Assembly (NCBI GenBank): GCA_046306335.1
Contig: JBKDXM010000022.1
Span: forward strand, 105,453 to 169,452
DNA from: UBA2386 sp046306335
GTDB lineage: Bacteria > Planctomycetota > UBA1135 > UBA2386
Direction of reading: 5' to 3'
Length of the DNA stretch: 64,000 bases
Shown here: piece after piece, positions 62,486 through 64,000 of the stretch
Numbering within the stretch: the first letter of the stretch is position 1
Layout: every line of letters starts with the position of its first letter
Position numbers and translations under genes: made by a program
Notes under the pieces: generated by a model
The model's database searches: none
What the model saw: only the letters and a program-made list of their open reading frames with translations
Told to the model about the DNA's origin: nothing

Positions 62486-62746
62486 TCAGACGTCGCCGTC
62501 GGCCGGCGCGTCGCCGCCGTCGCCGCCGTCGGCCACCGGCTCGTCGTCGGCGAGGCCCGCACGCTGCAGCTTCAGGCGCATGCGGCGGTTCTGCCGGCGC
62601 AGGCGCTCGTTGCCCTGGTGCAGGCGGCCGAGCTCGCCGAGCACCGTGCGCAGGTCGTCGGCGGCGACCGCCACCTCGGCGGTCGCGCCCTCCAGCTTGT
62701 GGCGCAGCGACTTGCGCAGACGTTCGAGTTCCTTGTCGGTCGGCAT
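62486..62746 (-). CDS. Small coiled-coil protein
   Basis: 86 aa. One long charged amphipathic helix (KELERLRKSLRHKLEGATAEVAVAADDLRTVLGELGRLHQGNERLRRQNRRMRLKLQRAG taken as a whole) with Leu at heptad spacing, then an acidic Gly/Asp tail (ADGGDGGDAPADGDV). Cytoplasmic; no signal. Too generic to name; could be a cell-division or chromosome-associated coiled coil. Followed 75 bp downstream by the CxxC protein. Confidence 0.6.
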   Translation of the reverse strand: MPTDKELERLRKSLRHKLEGATAEVAVAADDLRTVLGELGRLHQGNERLRRQNRRMRLKLQRAGLADDEPVADGGDGGDAPADGDV

Positions 62747-62838
62747 CCGGGCACCGTCGGCGACCGGGGCTGACGGCGCAAGCCTCGGCGGGCGCGGCGC
62801 GCGGCGGCGGCAATGATGCGCCGCCCCGCTCCCCCGCC

Positions 62839-63837
62839 ATGACGCTGCGCGACCGACTGCTCGCCGCCATCGACGCCCGCAGCGCCCTGCTCGCGCGGCT
62901 GCAGGCCGAAGGCACCGACTGCGTGCGTCTGCTGCACGGCGTCGCCGAGGGCGCGCCCGGTGTCAGCGTCGACCGCTACGGCGGTTGCCTGCTGGCGCAG
63001 ACGTTCCGCGCGCCGCTGGCCGCGAGCGACGTCGACGCGCTGCAGCGCGCCGCCAACGACGGGCTCGGCCTCGACCTGCCGATCGCCTGCAACCACCGCG
63101 GCGCGCCGCCGCCGCCGGACTTCGCCGCGCACGCGCCGACCGACGCGGCGCTCGCCGAGCACGTCGCCCGCGAGCGCGGGCTGCGCTTCCGCTTCCGCGC
63201 CCGCCACCGCGGCCAGGATCCGTGGCTGTTCCTCGACTTCCGCAGCGGCCGCGCCTTCGTGCAGGAGTGCGCCGCCGGCAAGCGGGTGCTCAACCTGTTC
63301 GCCTACACCTGCGGCGTCGGCGTCGCTGCCGCCGCCGGCGGCGCGGCGCGCGCGCTCAACGTCGACTTCGCGCCGAGCGCGCTCGAAGTCGGCGCCGCGA
63401 ACGCCGCGGCCAACGGGCTCGCCGACCGCTGCGCGTTCCTGCGCGCCGACTGCCAGCCGGTGCTGCGCCAACTCGCCGGCCTGCCGGTGCAGCGGCGCGG
63501 CAAGAACATGCCGTACGCGCGCGTCGAGCGCGAGCCGTTCGACCTCGTGGTGCTCGATCCGCCGCGCTTGGCCAAGACGCCGTTCGGCACGATCGACGTC
63601 GTGCGCGACTACCAGTCGCTGTTCAAGCCGGCGCTGCTCGCGCTCGCCGACGGCGGCGCCGTGCTGGCGACCAACCACGTGCCGACCGTCGACGAAGCGG
63701 CGTGGCACGACGTCCTGCGTCGCTGCGCCGAGAAGGCGGGCCGGCCGCTGCGGTCGCTCGATCGCGTTCCGATCGACGCCGACTTCCCGTCGTTCGACGG
63801 CAAGCCGCCGCTGAAGCTCGCGGTGGCGCGGCTCTGA
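62839..63837 (+). CDS. Class I SAM-dependent methyltransferase, RlmI/RlmK-like without PUA
   Basis: 332 aa. The N-terminus (VRLLHGVAEGAPGVSVDRYGGCLLAQTF) matches the middle domain of RlmI-type enzymes; no PUA domain. SAM motif VLNLFAYTCGVGVAAAAGGAARALNVDFA about 150-178, motif IV FDLVVLDPPRLAKT about 234-246. Where m5C enzymes have TCSCS it has LATNHVP (about 276-282), so the catalytic Cys is missing and the product is likely not m5C; RlmK-type N-methylation of guanine is one option. Paralogue of the gene at 670. Confidence 0.8.
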   Translation: MTLRDRLLAAIDARSALLARLQAEGTDCVRLLHGVAEGAPGVSVDRYGGCLLAQTFRAPLAASDVDALQRAANDGLGLDLPIACNHRGAPPPPDFAAHAPTDAALAEHVARERGLRFRFRARHRGQDPWLFLDFRSGRAFVQECAAGKRVLNLFAYTCGVGVAAAAGGAARALNVDFAPSALEVGAANAAANGLADRCAFLRADCQPVLRQLAGLPVQRRGKNMPYARVEREPFDLVVLDPPRLAKTPFGTIDVVRDYQSLFKPALLALADGGAVLATNHVPTVDEAAWHDVLRRCAEKAGRPLRSLDRVPIDADFPSFDGKPPLKLAVARL

Positions 63838-63847
63838 CCGGCGCGCG

Positions 63848-64000
63848 TTCCGTGACGCAGACTCCTAGGAGTCTGCGTCACGAAAGGCTGCGCCGCCCGG
63901 AACGCGTCTTCACGTCCGGGAGCTCGCCGCCGATCCTCGGCGAATCGACCGATTCGCCTCCGGTCGTCGGCTTCGCCCCGGCCGCGAATCCGCGCACCGG
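63848..64000. repeat. Solo end fused head-to-head to a 167-bp element, cut by window edge
   Basis: TTCCGTGACGCAGACTCCT (63848-63866) meets AGGAGTCTGCGTCACGAAA (63867-63885), giving a 38-bp near-perfect palindrome 10 bp after the methyltransferase stop. From 63867 on the sequence is the reverse complement of the element at 44098-44264 with few changes (GGCGAATCGACCGATTCGCC centre) and runs to the window end. Confidence 0.9.

Overview
The window is about 70% G+C, densely coded and free of RNA genes, phage or insertion-sequence transposases. It looks like a chromosomal segment of a Planctomycetota bacterium. The best evidence is the DUF1549/DUF1553 + DUF1501 gene pair at 26.9-31.2 kb, an ECF-type sigma factor overlapping a membrane Ser/Thr kinase with a TPR-like tail (31.3-34.6 kb), and many secreted or lipoprotein proteins of unusual domain make-up. 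Genus cannot be read from the sequence.

Layout. 0-2.4 kb: end of a secreted protein, an RlmI-like rRNA methyltransferase and a NUDIX hydrolase. 2.4-6.6 kb: rpmI-rplT-(terminator)-pheS-pheT on the minus strand, without infC. 6.8-10.6 kb: a plus-strand run of a membrane protein, a Cys-rich TusA-like protein, a DsrE-like protein, a TusA-OsmC fusion and a short MetE-core methionine synthase. 10.6-13.2 kb: an S46 dipeptidyl-peptidase and about 800 bp of repeats. 13.2-20.0 kb: a minus-strand operon of two ATP-grasp ligases, an RND adaptor and an RND pump. 20.1-24.0 kb: divergent glycogen synthase, a third ATP-grasp ligase, a lipoprotein and a convergent Sfp-type phosphopantetheinyl transferase. 24.0-31.2 kb: a beta-propeller/acetylesterase fusion and the DUF1549/DUF1501 pair. 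31.3-41.6 kb: kinase/sigma pair, fused aroD-aroE, a DUF2520 reductase (PanG candidate), spoVG with a zinc ribbon, ispE, a folK-panC fusion and pssA. 41.7-48.7 kb: rsmE, an FAD oxidoreductase, then purA-uppS-cdsA-phoH-ybeY, mostly with overlapping ends. 48.8-63.8 kb: a sigma-like/TPR-like protein, an orphan hydantoinase B, several secreted proteins (Gly-rich, reprolysin-like, CAP-domain, triple-trypsin, multi-CxxC), an isocitrate/isopropylmalate dehydrogenase and a second methyltransferase.

A family of non-coding repeats with about 19-bp terminal inverted repeats (AGGAGTCTGCGTCACGGAA type) is scattered through the gaps. It occurs as roughly 60-bp and 167-bp forms, as 350-400-bp forms carrying a CACAGAG palindrome, and as solo ends. 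Most copies abut stop codons, and two appear to supply the stop codon itself.

The most promising candidates for something undescribed are: (a) the two ATP-grasp ligases translationally coupled to an RND exporter with a third ligase next door, which reads like a small ligase-made metabolite plus its export; and (b) the TusA-like/DsrE/TusA-OsmC/MetE-core cluster, which reads like sulfur-carrier chemistry joined to methionine synthesis.
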